From: Thiogranum sp.
GTDB lineage: Bacteria > Pseudomonadota > Gammaproteobacteria > DSM-19610
DNA length: 64,000 nt
Direction: 5' to 3'
Assembly: GCA_030148805.1 (NCBI GenBank)
Contig: JASBSS010000024.1
Span: 62,001 to 126,000, forward strand
The first letter of the stretch is position 1. Each line of letters opens with the position of its first letter. A program made the position numbers and the translations under genes. The notes below the pieces were generated by a model. It was not told the origin of the DNA, made no database searches, and saw nothing but the letters and a program-made list of their open reading frames with translations. This document shows, in pieces, positions 39,812 to 48,914 of the stretch.

Positions 39812-41965
39812 ATGAAATCAGTGCAGCTGAAGCCCGTCCCGACACAGGTGTCCGAAATTCCCCTGCAGGATGCGTCCATGGACATCTGGGACAAGAAGTA
39901 CCGCCTGAAGCGCAAGGATGGCGTGCCGGTGGACGCCACCATCGACGAAACCTATCAGCGCGTGGCGCGGGCGCTGTCCGAAGTCGAGCAGACCGAGGAA
40001 AAGCGCAGTCACTGGTACGAGCAGTTTCTCTGGGCGCTGCGCCACGGCGCCATCCCCGCCGGGCGCATCACCTCCAATGCCGGGGCCTTGGAGCACAAGC
40101 CGGCCACGTCCACCATCAATTGCACGGTTTCGGGCACCATTGAGGATTCGATGGACAATATCCTCGAGCGCGTCCACGAGGCCGGCCTGACGCTGAAGGC
40201 CGGTTGCGGCATCGGCTATGAATTCTCCACGTTGCGTCCGCGCGGCGCCTATGTCTCCGGCGCGGGGGCCTACACCTCGGGGCCGCTGTCGTTCATGGAT
40301 ATCTACGACAAGATGTGTTTCACCGTCTCCTCGGCCGGTGGTCGCCGCGGGGCGCAGATGGCGACTTTCGACGTGGGGCACCCCGATGTCATGGATTTCA
40401 TCCGCGCCAAGCGCGAGGACGGTCGTCTGCGCCAGTTCAATTTGTCGCTGCTGATCACCCAGGAGTTCATGGAGGCGGTCAGTCGCGATGCCGACTGGAA
40501 ACTGGCCTTTCCGCTCAATGCCCAGGAGGCCGAGGACGGCTCCATCGATCTCTACGACACCAATCAGGTGGTTTGGCGGGAATGGCCCACGCAGCGTAAC
40601 TATTTGAGCAACGAAGCCGGTCTGGTGGCCTGCAAGGTGTATCGCATCATCCGTGCGCGCCGCTTGTGGGACATGATCATGGCCTCGACCTACGATTTCG
40701 CCGAACCGGGTTTCATCCTCATCGACAAGGTCAATGAGATGAACAACAACTGGTTCGTGGAAAATGTGCGCGCCACCAATCCTTGTGGCGAGCAGCCGTT
40801 GCCGCCCTATGGGTCCTGTCTGCTCGGTTCGGTCAATCTGACCAAATTTGTCCGCCATCCCTTTACCGAGAAAGCCTATTTCGATTGGGATGAATTCGAC
40901 AAGGTCGTTGCCATTTTCACCCGCATGCTGGACAACGTGGTCGAGATCAACGGCTTGCCCCTGGCGCCCCAGCGCGAGGAGATCACCAGCAAGCGCCGCC
41001 ACGGCATGGGGTTTCTGGGCCTGGGTTCGACCCTGACGATGCTGCGCATGAAATACGGTTCCCCGGAATCGGTGGAGTTCACCGGCAAGGTGAGCCAGGA
41101 GCTGGCCCTGACCGGCTGGCGCGTGGCGCTGGATCTGGCGCGCGAAAAGGGGCCGGCGCCGATTCTGGAGCAGTCGTTCGAAGTCACCCACGAAATGCTG
41201 CGCAAGCGTCCGGAAATGAAGCGCGACGGCTATCGCGTCGGCGACAAGGTCGCGGGCAAGGTGCTGCATGCGCGTTACAGTCGCTACATGCAGCAGGTGG
41301 CCGAAGTCGATCCCGGCCTGGTGGATGCGCTGGCGGAAACCGGCGCGCGTTTCACCCACCATTCCTCGATCGCGCCCACCGGCACCATTTCCCTGTCGCT
41401 GGCCAACAATGCCAGTAACGGCATCGAGCCGAGTTTCGCCCATCATTATTTCCGCAATGTCATTCGCGAAGGGCGCAAGACCAAGGAGAAGATCGACGTC
41501 TACTCCTTCGAAATGCTGGCCTATCGGGCGCTGGTCAATCCCGAGGCGATGCCGTTTGCCGAGGATGACGAACAGCGCCTGCCGGAATACTTTCTTTCCG
41601 CCGACGACATCACGCCGAAGGAGCACGTGGATATCCAGGCGGCGGCGCAGAAGTGGGTGGATTCGTCCATTTCCAAGACCGCCAACGTGCCCACCGACTA
41701 TCCTTTCGAGGACTTTAAGGATATCTATCTCTATGCCTATCAGCAGGGTCTGAAGGGGTGCACCACCTTCCGCTTCAACCCCGAGGCCTTCCAGGGGGTG
41801 CTGGTCAAGGAGAAGGATCTGGCCGGCACGACCTATCAGTTCACCCTGGAGGACGGTAGCGTGGTGCAGCTCAAGGGTAACGAGGAAATCGAATACGACG
41901 GTGAGGTCCATACCGCCGCCAATCTCTACGATGCCCTGAAAGAGGGCTACTACGGGAAATTCTGA
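39812..41965 (+). CDS. nrdJ: Class II ribonucleotide reductase large component NrdJa
   Basis: Adenosylcobalamin-dependent reductase (717 aa) making deoxyribonucleotides with or without oxygen. Visible are STINCTVSGT (first active-site cysteine), NPCGEQPLPPYGSCLLGS with the radical-site Cys and Glu, and SSIAPTGTISL. The C-terminal redox cysteines and TSCPD-type domain are absent from this chain and are found in the next gene, the split seen in Pseudomonas aeruginosa NrdJa/NrdJb. Start ATG 39812 follows AAGGAG; the longer opening from 39719 adds leader-like residues. Confidence 0.92.
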   Translation: MKSVQLKPVPTQVSEIPLQDASMDIWDKKYRLKRKDGVPVDATIDETYQRVARALSEVEQTEEKRSHWYEQFLWALRHGAIPAGRITSNAGALEHKPATSTINCTVSGTIEDSMDNILERVHEAGLTLKAGCGIGYEFSTLRPRGAYVSGAGAYTSGPLSFMDIYDKMCFTVSSAGGRRGAQMATFDVGHPDVMDFIRAKREDGRLRQFNLSLLITQEFMEAVSRDADWKLAFPLNAQEAEDGSIDLYDTNQVVWREWPTQRNYLSNEAGLVACKVYRIIRARRLWDMIMASTYDFAEPGFILIDKVNEMNNNWFVENVRATNPCGEQPLPPYGSCLLGSVNLTKFVRHPFTEKAYFDWDEFDKVVAIFTRMLDNVVEINGLPLAPQREEITSKRRHGMGFLGLGSTLTMLRMKYGSPESVEFTGKVSQELALTGWRVALDLAREKGPAPILEQSFEVTHEMLRKRPEMKRDGYRVGDKVAGKVLHARYSRYMQQVAEVDPGLVDALAETGARFTHHSSIAPTGTISLSLANNASNGIEPSFAHHYFRNVIREGRKTKEKIDVYSFEMLAYRALVNPEAMPFAEDDEQRLPEYFLSADDITPKEHVDIQAAAQKWVDSSISKTANVPTDYPFEDFKDIYLYAYQQGLKGCTTFRFNPEAFQGVLVKEKDLAGTTYQFTLEDGSVVQLKGNEEIEYDGEVHTAANLYDALKEGYYGKF

Positions 41966-41994
41966 ACGCATTGCGTTTTCAGGAGTAGCGAACA

Positions 41995-42684
41995 GTGAAA
42001 AAAATCAGCCAGAAGATAGTGGGTTACGAAGTGCTGCGGGAAAACGACGCGGCGTCGACCGCGCCCGCCGCCGAGACCGCGCAAGACAAAGTGGTGCAAT
42101 TGCACGAGAAGCTGGAACGCCCGGAAATGTTGCTGGGTTCCACATATAAGGTAAAAACACCCTTGTCAGAGCACGCGCTGTACATCACTATAAACGACGT
42201 GGTCCTGAATCCGGGAACCGAGCACGAACTCCGGCGACCCTTCGAGATCTTCATCAATTCGAAGAATATGGACCACTTCCAGTGGATTGTGGCGCTCACC
42301 CGGATTGTTTCGGCCGTGTTCCGCAAGGGCGGCGACGTGACCTTCCTGGTCGAGGAGCTGCGTTCGGTGTTCGATCCGCGCGGTGGCTATTTCAAGAAGG
42401 GCGGCAAATACATGCCTTCGTTGGTCGCGGAAATCGGTGACGCGATCGAATGCCATTTGCGCATGATAGGCATGTTGAAAGACGAGGGCCTGGACGAACA
42501 TCAGCGCAAGCTGGTCGCGGAAAAGCGTGCCCAGTACGAGAGTGTGCAGAACGCCGCCAGCCAGGAGAATGGCGGTGATTTTCCGCCGGGCGCGCAGTTG
42601 TGCGTCAAGTGCAATACCAAGGCGACGGTGAAAATGGACGGTTGCATGACTTGCCTGAACTGTGGCGAGTCGAAGTGTGGATGA
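41995..42684 (+). CDS. nrdJb: Class II ribonucleotide reductase small component NrdJb (TSCPD domain)
   Basis: 229-residue companion of NrdJa, near the ~230 aa of P. aeruginosa NrdJb. The middle carries the TSCPD-like domain (NSKNMDHFQWIVALTRIVSA, FRKGGDVTFLVEELRSVFDP). The C-terminus has CVKCNTK and CMTCLNCGESKCG, cysteine pairs that re-reduce the active site in split enzymes. It is 29 bp after nrdJa, and its gtggATGAac end overlaps the start of the next small gene. Confidence 0.88.
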   Translation: MKKISQKIVGYEVLRENDAASTAPAAETAQDKVVQLHEKLERPEMLLGSTYKVKTPLSEHALYITINDVVLNPGTEHELRRPFEIFINSKNMDHFQWIVALTRIVSAVFRKGGDVTFLVEELRSVFDPRGGYFKKGGKYMPSLVAEIGDAIECHLRMIGMLKDEGLDEHQRKLVAEKRAQYESVQNAASQENGGDFPPGAQLCVKCNTKATVKMDGCMTCLNCGESKCG

Positions 42685-42956
42685 ACCTGTTGGATAACAA
42701 ACTGCAGAGAGAAAACATGCTGGCACACAAACCCATGCCCGGCTACTGGTACACCAATCTGGTCGGGCAATTGCAGCAGGTGCGGGTCGTTTTGCACGCG
42801 GGCCGCAGAGCCCGGCTGGTGGTGCTGGAGAATATCAGCGGCAAACGGCAAACGGTCGATCTCGACGGTTGGTACCGGCTCGATCTGACCCTGCACTCGC
42901 CTGGAATGGAATGCCGCCGGCGGCGGCGCGACGACTCAAGCCACAGTTTGTCGTGA
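42681..42956 (+). CDS. Small conserved-looking hypothetical protein
   Basis: 91-residue soluble protein that I do not assign to a named family. It contains GYWYTNLVGQLQQVRVVLH and a basic tail (CRRRRRDD). Its ATG overlaps the nrdJb stop (ATGA), which suggests coupled translation; an internal ATG at 42717 is an alternative. No signal peptide or membrane span. The position suggests co-expression with ribonucleotide reductase but no function follows. Confidence 0.6.
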   Translation: MNLLDNKLQRENMLAHKPMPGYWYTNLVGQLQQVRVVLHAGRRARLVVLENISGKRQTVDLDGWYRLDLTLHSPGMECRRRRRDDSSHSLS

Positions 42957-42996
42957 TTCCGGTGGTCCGCGGCGGCTAGGTCGGGCATTTCGTAGC

Positions 42997-43611
42997 GTGA
43001 GTTTTGTATCCGTCGCCGGTCCAGCCGGCAACCTGCAGGTGCTCGCCGAGCCACCCGCCGGCGAGGCGCGGGCGCTGGCGATCATCTGTCATCCGCATCC
43101 GTTGCATGGCGGCACGCTCAGCAACAAGGTTGTCCACCAGCTGGCACGCAGCTTCAATGATCTGGGTGCGCTCAGCGTGCGCTTCAACTTTCGTGGCGTG
43201 GGCGAAAGCGAGGGTGCCTTCGACGCCGGCAGGGGAGAGCGGGACGATCTGTTGGCCGTGGCGGCCTGGGCACGCGCGCAATGGCCGGCGTTGCCGCTGT
43301 GGCTGGGGGGATTTTCCTTTGGCGGTTTTATCGCCATCCAGGCGGCGAGTGCCTTGGACGCGCAATGGTTGGTGACCGTGGCCCCGGCGGTCAATTATTT
43401 TCCCGTCCAGTCTTCCGTCGTGGTCACGTCCCCCTGGATACTGATCCAGGGTACGGAAGATGACATCGTGCCGGTGGCGGACATCCGGGCATTTGTCGCC
43501 GCACAGGAGCGCCCGCCGACGATCAGCCTCATCCCCGGCGCGGGCCATTTCTTTCACGGTCGCCTGAATGACCTGAAACAGGCGATCCTGGAGGCGGCCC
43601 GCCGAAATTAA
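42997..43611 (+). CDS. Alpha/beta hydrolase
   Basis: 204-residue hydrolase of the small COG2945-like group. It has CHPHPLHGGTLSNKV near the oxyanion region, FNFRGVGESEG, the nucleophile elbow GGFSFGGF, an acidic triad candidate in GTEDDIVP and the catalytic His in GAGHFFHG. It starts with GTG at 42997. No signal peptide, so cytoplasmic; the substrate is not known. It may end the nrdJa transcript. Confidence 0.82.
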   Translation: MSFVSVAGPAGNLQVLAEPPAGEARALAIICHPHPLHGGTLSNKVVHQLARSFNDLGALSVRFNFRGVGESEGAFDAGRGERDDLLAVAAWARAQWPALPLWLGGFSFGGFIAIQAASALDAQWLVTVAPAVNYFPVQSSVVVTSPWILIQGTEDDIVPVADIRAFVAAQERPPTISLIPGAGHFFHGRLNDLKQAILEAARRN

Positions 43612-44152
43612 TGGTGTTTCAGCGTGGCGGCGAAACGGAAGACTTCAATGGCCGAACTGAACGTCTTGGGAATCATCCGGTCATTGATCGAACAGGCCCA
43701 GTAGGCCGGGAGCAAGCCACCCTTGTAGATGGGGTTGGCGGTTACCGAGACGCCGTTTATCTTTTTTTCTACTTTAGCATTCATGAGCTTAATAACCCGG
43801 TTAGCGTAAAGACTCCTGAGCAAGGCTTATGCCAGCCATGTCGAGGATTTTGTATTTATTACAATTTTCTTGCAAAAAAAAGGGTTTTGCTGATTCTTTC
43901 CAACGTTTTTTTTGTAAATTTAACCGACACGCGCCGGTGGGCGGAAGCAGGATAAGCGTCTGAGTGGAGGTGAATTATACTCAGTCACGGGCTGTCAGAG
44001 GAAAAAGTAAAAACCTTCGACACACGCCGCCTTCGCGCTCCGGTCAATCAGTAGATGTCCTAGTGCGGCGTTTTCTTCCCCGGGCCGGTGAGGACGGCGT
44101 CGACCCGAACGGGCATAATAAGGGTTTCGCCGATACGGCGGCTGACGTATCC
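43612..44152. other. AT-rich intergenic region
   Basis: 541 bp markedly richer in A/T than its neighbours, with a run of eight T at 43906-43913. One minus-strand frame (43608-43784 from an internal ATG, 58 aa) is open but lacks a good ribosome-binding site, and another open frame merely extends the next gene upstream. I see no tRNA or clear terminator. Presumably it contains the promoter for the exeA-gspB pair. Confidence 0.5.
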
Positions 44153-45925
44153 ATGTATCAGAAGCATTTCGGACTCACAGAACGGCCGTTTTCCATCGCG
44201 CCCGATCCGCGTTTTCTCTACATGAGTCGCCAGCATCGTGAAGCCTTGGCCCACTTGCTTTACGGGGTCGGCGAAGGGGGCGGATTCGTCCAGCTGACCG
44301 GTGAGGTGGGCACGGGCAAAACCACCATCTGCCGCTGCTTGCTGGAACAACTGCCCGAGCACGTCGATCTGGCGCTGATTCTCAATCCGCGGGTCAACGA
44401 GCAGGAGCTGCTCGCCAGTCTCTGCGACGAACTGCATATCCCCTACCAGGACAACAGCGGCAGCATCAAGGCGCTCACCGACGCCCTCAGCGCCTATCTC
44501 CTGGAGACGCACGCCCGCGGACGGCGCACGGTGCTGATGATCGACGAAGCGCAGAATCTTAGCGCCGAAGCGCTCGAGCAGGTCCGACTGTTGACCAATC
44601 TCGAGACCACGCGGGAAAAGCTGCTGCAGATCATTCTTGTCGGCCAGCCGGAGCTGCGCCAGCTGCTGGCGCGAGAGGATCTGCGCCAGCTGTCCCAGCG
44701 CATTACCGCGCGCTACCATCTGGAGCCGATCAGCCGCGAAGAAACGGCGGCCTACATCCGCCATCGACTGCAGGTCTGCGGTGCCGACCAGGCGATTTTC
44801 AGCGATCCCGCCATCGATCTGGTGCAGGCGCTGTCGGGCGGTGTGCCGCGCTTGATCAACGTGTTGTGCGATCGGGCGATGCTTGGTGCCTTTGTCGAGG
44901 GTAAGCACCGGGTCGACGTCCCCATTGTGCGCAAAGCCGCCGCCGAGGTGCTGCCGGAAGAGGGCCTGCAACGGCCGAGCCGAGCCTGGCGCTGGCTGGC
45001 GGCCGGGTCGCTGGTTCTGGGCCTGGGTCTGAGCGCTTATGCCCTGGTTTCGCGTTATCCGCCGCTGACGGCACGCTGGCAGTCTTTGTCCGGTGTGTCA
45101 CCCCAGCCCCTGGCACTGCCGGAACCGACGCCGGCGCCGACGCGGGAAGCGCCGGCCACCGTGGTGCAGCTGCCACCTGACTCCCAGCCCGAGTCCCTGT
45201 CTGCGCCGGCACCGGTCGCGCAATTGCCGGCCGGGGAGGAGGCGCCTGGGCCGGCCACCGCCGGCCGGGTGGAGACCGTGGCGCAGGCGCTGCGGGCAAG
45301 CGATTTGCAACGCCTGCTGGCGCAGGTCGGGCCCGATGCGGCCACCCAGGCGTGGGCGGCCCTGTACCGCGTGTGGGGCATCCAGGCCCATGTGCTCGGC
45401 GACGAACAGGCGTGCGCGCAGGCGCCGGGGGTCGGACTGCGGTGTCTGCAGGGCGGCGGCAGCTGGACCGTGCTCTCCCAGCTCGACCGCCCCGCCATCG
45501 TGCTGCTTATCAGTCCGCAGGGGCGGCGGGTGCCGGTGGTGTTGCTCGAGCTGCTGGGCGATGAACTCAGACTTCAGATCGGCGGCAAGGAGCTGCTGGT
45601 GCCGGTGGAGGAGGTCAAGCAGGTCTGGCTGGGGCACTACCGCATTCTGTGGAAGACGCCACCCAAAGGCAGCGCGGTGCTGCGCCCGGGAGACCGGGGC
45701 AGCGATGTGGCCTGGCTGCGTGCGCGCATCCAGAAGGTGACCGGGTTGGCGGCTATCAGCGCCGACGCGGCGTATTACGATCAGGGGTTGAAGGAGGTGG
45801 TGCAGGAATTCCAGCGCGGGCAGGGGTTGCAGGCCGACGGTGTCGCCGGCGCGCATACCTTGATTCATCTGAACAACCTGGAGCGGCCAGCGACAGTGCC
45901 GCGCCTTGGACTGGTCAAAGACTGA
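44153..45925 (+). CDS. gspA: GspA/ExeA-like secretion ATPase
   Basis: 590-residue protein. An AAA domain comes first (MYQKHFGLTERPFSIAPDPR, Walker A TGEVGTGKTT, Walker B VLMIDEAQNL), then a single membrane span near residue 276-298 (LAAGSLVLGLGLSAYALV), a periplasmic Pro-rich linker, a C39-peptidase-like domain that looks inactive (WGIQAHVLG onward), and a C-terminal peptidoglycan-binding domain (PGDRGSDVAWLRARIQ). In Aeromonas, ExeA with ExeB helps assemble the type II secretin through the cell wall. Start ATG 44153 begins the family sequence. Confidence 0.88.
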   Translation: MYQKHFGLTERPFSIAPDPRFLYMSRQHREALAHLLYGVGEGGGFVQLTGEVGTGKTTICRCLLEQLPEHVDLALILNPRVNEQELLASLCDELHIPYQDNSGSIKALTDALSAYLLETHARGRRTVLMIDEAQNLSAEALEQVRLLTNLETTREKLLQIILVGQPELRQLLAREDLRQLSQRITARYHLEPISREETAAYIRHRLQVCGADQAIFSDPAIDLVQALSGGVPRLINVLCDRAMLGAFVEGKHRVDVPIVRKAAAEVLPEEGLQRPSRAWRWLAAGSLVLGLGLSAYALVSRYPPLTARWQSLSGVSPQPLALPEPTPAPTREAPATVVQLPPDSQPESLSAPAPVAQLPAGEEAPGPATAGRVETVAQALRASDLQRLLAQVGPDAATQAWAALYRVWGIQAHVLGDEQACAQAPGVGLRCLQGGGSWTVLSQLDRPAIVLLISPQGRRVPVVLLELLGDELRLQIGGKELLVPVEEVKQVWLGHYRILWKTPPKGSAVLRPGDRGSDVAWLRARIQKVTGLAAISADAAYYDQGLKEVVQEFQRGQGLQADGVAGAHTLIHLNNLERPATVPRLGLVKD

Positions 45926-45936
45926 GTGTTGCGGTT

Positions 45937-46734
45937 ATGTCCTATATCCTGGATGCATTGAAAAAGGCCGAACAGCAGCGGGATATCGGACGCGTGCCGG
46001 GTATCGGCAGTGCCCACGAGGCCTCGCGGCGACAGGCGGTGCCCTGGCTCTGGATACTGGCTCTGGTGCTGGCAATCAACGCCGTCTGGCTGGTGGTCTG
46101 GTTGTGGCCCGATGGGGGGTCGTCGTCCGGCGCAAACCCGCCGCGAGTGGCGGCCGCAGATGCGCCTGCCGCTGCCCCTTCCCCTTCCCCCGCTCCCCAG
46201 CAACCGGTGTCGCCCTCGTACCGCGATTCCGCGTCCGGGCCGGTCCCGCGCGCGCCCACGCCGCCGGCGGTGCCAGCGCCCGCGGGCGCGGGCGCGGGGA
46301 GCCCGGAAGGTTCGCCGGCGCGCCCGACCCCATCCCCGACCCCATCCCCGACCCCGACCCCGTCCCCGACCCCGTTACGTCCCCTGCCGCCGCTGTCGCA
46401 GCCGGCTGCCGTCGCCGAGGCGGCGAGCGGGAACGAAACCCAGGCGGCATCCAGGCAGAGGTCAACGGCGACGGCCTCTCTGAACGGGCGTAACGACAAC
46501 AACTTACCCGTCTGGCCCCAGCTATCGGCGCAACTGCTGAGCGAGATAAACGGCAGCCTGCGCCTGGACGTGCATGTCTACAGTGAACAGCCGGCGGAAC
46601 GATTCGTGCTAATCAATATGCGCAAATACCGTAGCGGCGAGAAGCTACAGGAAGGGCCGGTGGTGGACGAAATCACTCCTGATGGCGTCATCCTTGCGCT
46701 GCACGGCCAACGTTTCCGGATGCAGGCACAATAG
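45937..46734 (+). CDS. gspB: GspB/ExeB-like protein with Pro-Thr-Ser repeat linker
   Basis: 265-residue bitopic protein. The N-terminal MSYILDALKKAEQQRD is the GspB signature, followed by a membrane span (WILALVLAINAVWLVVWLW), a long Pro/Ala linker with a short tandem repeat (TPSPTPSPTPTPSPTP; CCGACCCCATCC-type units at about 46325-46376), and a C-terminal GspB domain (LRLDVHVYSEQPAERFVLIN, DEITPDGVILALHGQRF). It follows gspA by 11 bp. The rest of a type II secretion system is not in the window. Confidence 0.87.
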   Translation: MSYILDALKKAEQQRDIGRVPGIGSAHEASRRQAVPWLWILALVLAINAVWLVVWLWPDGGSSSGANPPRVAAADAPAAAPSPSPAPQQPVSPSYRDSASGPVPRAPTPPAVPAPAGAGAGSPEGSPARPTPSPTPSPTPTPSPTPLRPLPPLSQPAAVAEAASGNETQAASRQRSTATASLNGRNDNNLPVWPQLSAQLLSEINGSLRLDVHVYSEQPAERFVLINMRKYRSGEKLQEGPVVDEITPDGVILALHGQRFRMQAQ

Positions 46735-46752
46735 ACGGCCTTGAGGGGGCAC

Positions 46753-48357
46753 ATGTTGAATTTGAAACGGACCGTTGTCGTCGCCAGTTGCCTGTTGGCG
46801 GGAGTGGCGACGGAAATCGCGAACGCGGACAAAGCCGGCGCGCGTCAGCGCACCCAGGAGCTGATTGTTCAGTTCGATGCCGGCAGCGCCGTGAATGTCC
46901 GGGCCGCGCGCCGCAACGGCGCCTTGCCCGGGCTGAAGCTCCCCGATGGCCGCGCGCTGAAGTTCCTGCGTGCCTTCGAGGGTCGCGGTGCGGTGGTGCA
47001 GCTGCCAGAGAGTGTCAGTCTGGAGCAGGCCAGGGGCCTGGCCGAGCAGCTCGCCCGTCAGCCCGGCGTGAGCGCGGTGACGCCGAATAAGCGCTTTTTC
47101 CCGGCGCTGGTGCCGAATGATCCTGAGTATCCCCCCGGTGCCAATGCGTTGAATAATCCGGGGCAGTGGCACTTTTTCGAGGACACCGCCGGTATCAATC
47201 TGCAATCCGCCTGGGACCGCACCACCGGTTCCGCGGCGGTGGTGGTGGCGGTGGTGGATACGGGGATTGTCGCTCATCCGGATCTCGACGCCGCGCGTAT
47301 CCTCCCCGGTTACGACTTTCTCAGCGACGCGACGGTGGATCATGACAGTCAGCCCGGTCGCGACAGCGATCCGACCGATCCGGGCGACTGGGCCTCACCA
47401 GGCGACGATTGTTACGCCAACAACCCGGATGAAGACAACAGTTCGTGGCACGGTTTGTCCATCGCTGGCGTGATCGCCGCCACCGCGGACAACAATCGGG
47501 ATATCGCCGGAATGAATTTTCGCGCGCGCTTGCTGCCTATACGCGTATTGGGCACTTGCGGCGGCAGGCTGTCGGATGTCGCGGACGCGATTCGCTGGGC
47601 GGTCGGCGAGCCGGTCTCCGAGGTTCCCATCAACGCCAATCCGGCGCGGGTGATCAATCTCAGTCTCAGCGGCGACGGCGCCTGCAGCTCGCTGGAGCAG
47701 CAGGCGATCGACACCGCTGTCGGTCGCGGTGCCGTGGTGGTGGTGGCCGCGGGCAATGCGGGAGGTAATGTGCAGAATGTCAGTCCGGCGAATTGTCAGA
47801 ATGTGGTCGTGGTGAACGCGATCGCCCGCGATGGGCGCCTGGCGAGCTACTCCAATGTCGGAGGCGCGGTGGATGTCGCCGCGCCGGGCGGGGATTCGCC
47901 CAATCCCCCCGATCCCCTCAATCCGCCCAACGGGATTTTGACGTTGTCCAATTTCGGCACCACGGTGGCGGCCGGCGACGCACTGGCCTCGATACAGGGG
48001 ACCAGTTTCAGCGCGGCCCAGGTTTCCGGCGTCGCCTCGCTGATGTTCGCCGTTGACAGCACGCTGACGCCGTCCATGGTCGAAGATCTGCTCAAGGCGA
48101 CCACCCGTGCCTTCCCGGATTCCAGCTGCTCCACGGGCCTGTGTGGCACGGGCGTGCTGGATGCCGACGCCGCCCTGGCGGGTGCTGCCGATCCGACCGC
48201 GGTACTGGGTAGCCGCGTCAACGCCGGTGGCGGTGGGGGTGGCTGCGTGTTGATCGCGGGGTCGGTTCCTCGCGCGGACGGAACCTTGGCGTTGCTGGTG
48301 CTGGCGCTGCCATGGCTGGGACGTCTTTCCCGGGTGCGCGGGGACGGACGGCGATGA
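46753..48357 (+). CDS. Secreted subtilisin-like (S8) protease with C-terminal anchor
   Basis: 534-residue exported protease. A signal peptide (VVVASCLLAGVATEIANA) precedes a pro-region (about residues 25-130) and an S8 domain with Asp in VAVVDTGIVAHPDL, His in SSWHGLSIAGVIAA and Ser in GTSFSAAQVSG, so the triad is intact. The C-terminus has GGGGGGCVLIAG, a hydrophobic span and Arg-rich RVRGDGRR, which resembles Gly-rich CTERM sorting tails. It follows gspAB directly, so it may be a type II secretion substrate. ATG 46753 has GAGGGGG upstream. Confidence 0.88.
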   Translation: MLNLKRTVVVASCLLAGVATEIANADKAGARQRTQELIVQFDAGSAVNVRAARRNGALPGLKLPDGRALKFLRAFEGRGAVVQLPESVSLEQARGLAEQLARQPGVSAVTPNKRFFPALVPNDPEYPPGANALNNPGQWHFFEDTAGINLQSAWDRTTGSAAVVVAVVDTGIVAHPDLDAARILPGYDFLSDATVDHDSQPGRDSDPTDPGDWASPGDDCYANNPDEDNSSWHGLSIAGVIAATADNNRDIAGMNFRARLLPIRVLGTCGGRLSDVADAIRWAVGEPVSEVPINANPARVINLSLSGDGACSSLEQQAIDTAVGRGAVVVVAAGNAGGNVQNVSPANCQNVVVVNAIARDGRLASYSNVGGAVDVAAPGGDSPNPPDPLNPPNGILTLSNFGTTVAAGDALASIQGTSFSAAQVSGVASLMFAVDSTLTPSMVEDLLKATTRAFPDSSCSTGLCGTGVLDADAALAGAADPTAVLGSRVNAGGGGGGCVLIAGSVPRADGTLALLVLALPWLGRLSRVRGDGRR

Positions 48358-48806
48358 TCGCTGCCATCCAGGAGTTTTTTCGTGCCCGGATCGGCGCAGA
48401 GCAGGCCTCAGGCCCCGATCGGCACGGGCTGCAACTGGCCACCGCTGCGCTGCTGTTTGAAATGCTACGTGCCGACCACCAGGAACGTCCCCAGGAGCGG
48501 CGGACGCTGGAACAGGCGCTGCGCGAACATTTCGACCTGGGGGAAGACGAATTGCGCGATCTCGCGGAACTGGCCGACCGAGAGGTCAGTCACGCGGTGT
48601 CGCTTTATCCCTTCACCGGCCTGATCAACGAGCATTTCAGCGCCGAGCAAAAAGTGCGGGTGGTGGAGATGCTGTGGCGCGTGGCCTATGCCGACGGCAG
48701 TCTCGATCCATACGAAGAGGCCCTGGTGCGAAAAATTTCCGACCTGCTCTATGTGCCTCACCGGGATTTCATCCAGGCGAAACATCGGGTGCGAGACGGC
48801 GAATAA
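48354..48806 (+). CDS. TerB-like domain protein
   Basis: 150-residue helical protein of the tellurite-resistance TerB/DjlA N-terminal type. The segment MLWRVAYADGSLDPYEEALV carries the acidic motif typical of this fold. Its ATG overlaps the protease stop (ATGA). Cytoplasmic, no catalytic motif. The role is unknown. Confidence 0.75.
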   Translation: MIAAIQEFFRARIGAEQASGPDRHGLQLATAALLFEMLRADHQERPQERRTLEQALREHFDLGEDELRDLAELADREVSHAVSLYPFTGLINEHFSAEQKVRVVEMLWRVAYADGSLDPYEEALVRKISDLLYVPHRDFIQAKHRVRDGE

Positions 48807-48832
48807 AAAGGCAGCCCGAGTGGGCTGCCTTT
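48807..48832 (+). terminator. Intrinsic terminator after the TerB-like gene
   Basis: AAAGGCAGCCC-GAGT-GGGCTGCCTTT, a perfect 11-bp stem right after the stop codon. It probably closes the gspA-terB run and is symmetric enough to act on the opposite strand as well. Confidence 0.8.
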
Positions 48833-48914
48833 AAGATTCGTTCGGATTTATTGCTCTTTCTCTGCTTTCCAGGCGCGGAGATACGGTACGTCCGGGTACC
48901 GGGCGATCACTAAT

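Noticed and set aside
43608-43784. 58-residue minus-strand open frame
   Set aside because: No clear ribosome-binding site, no recognisable composition or family, and it begins in an AT-rich non-coding stretch.
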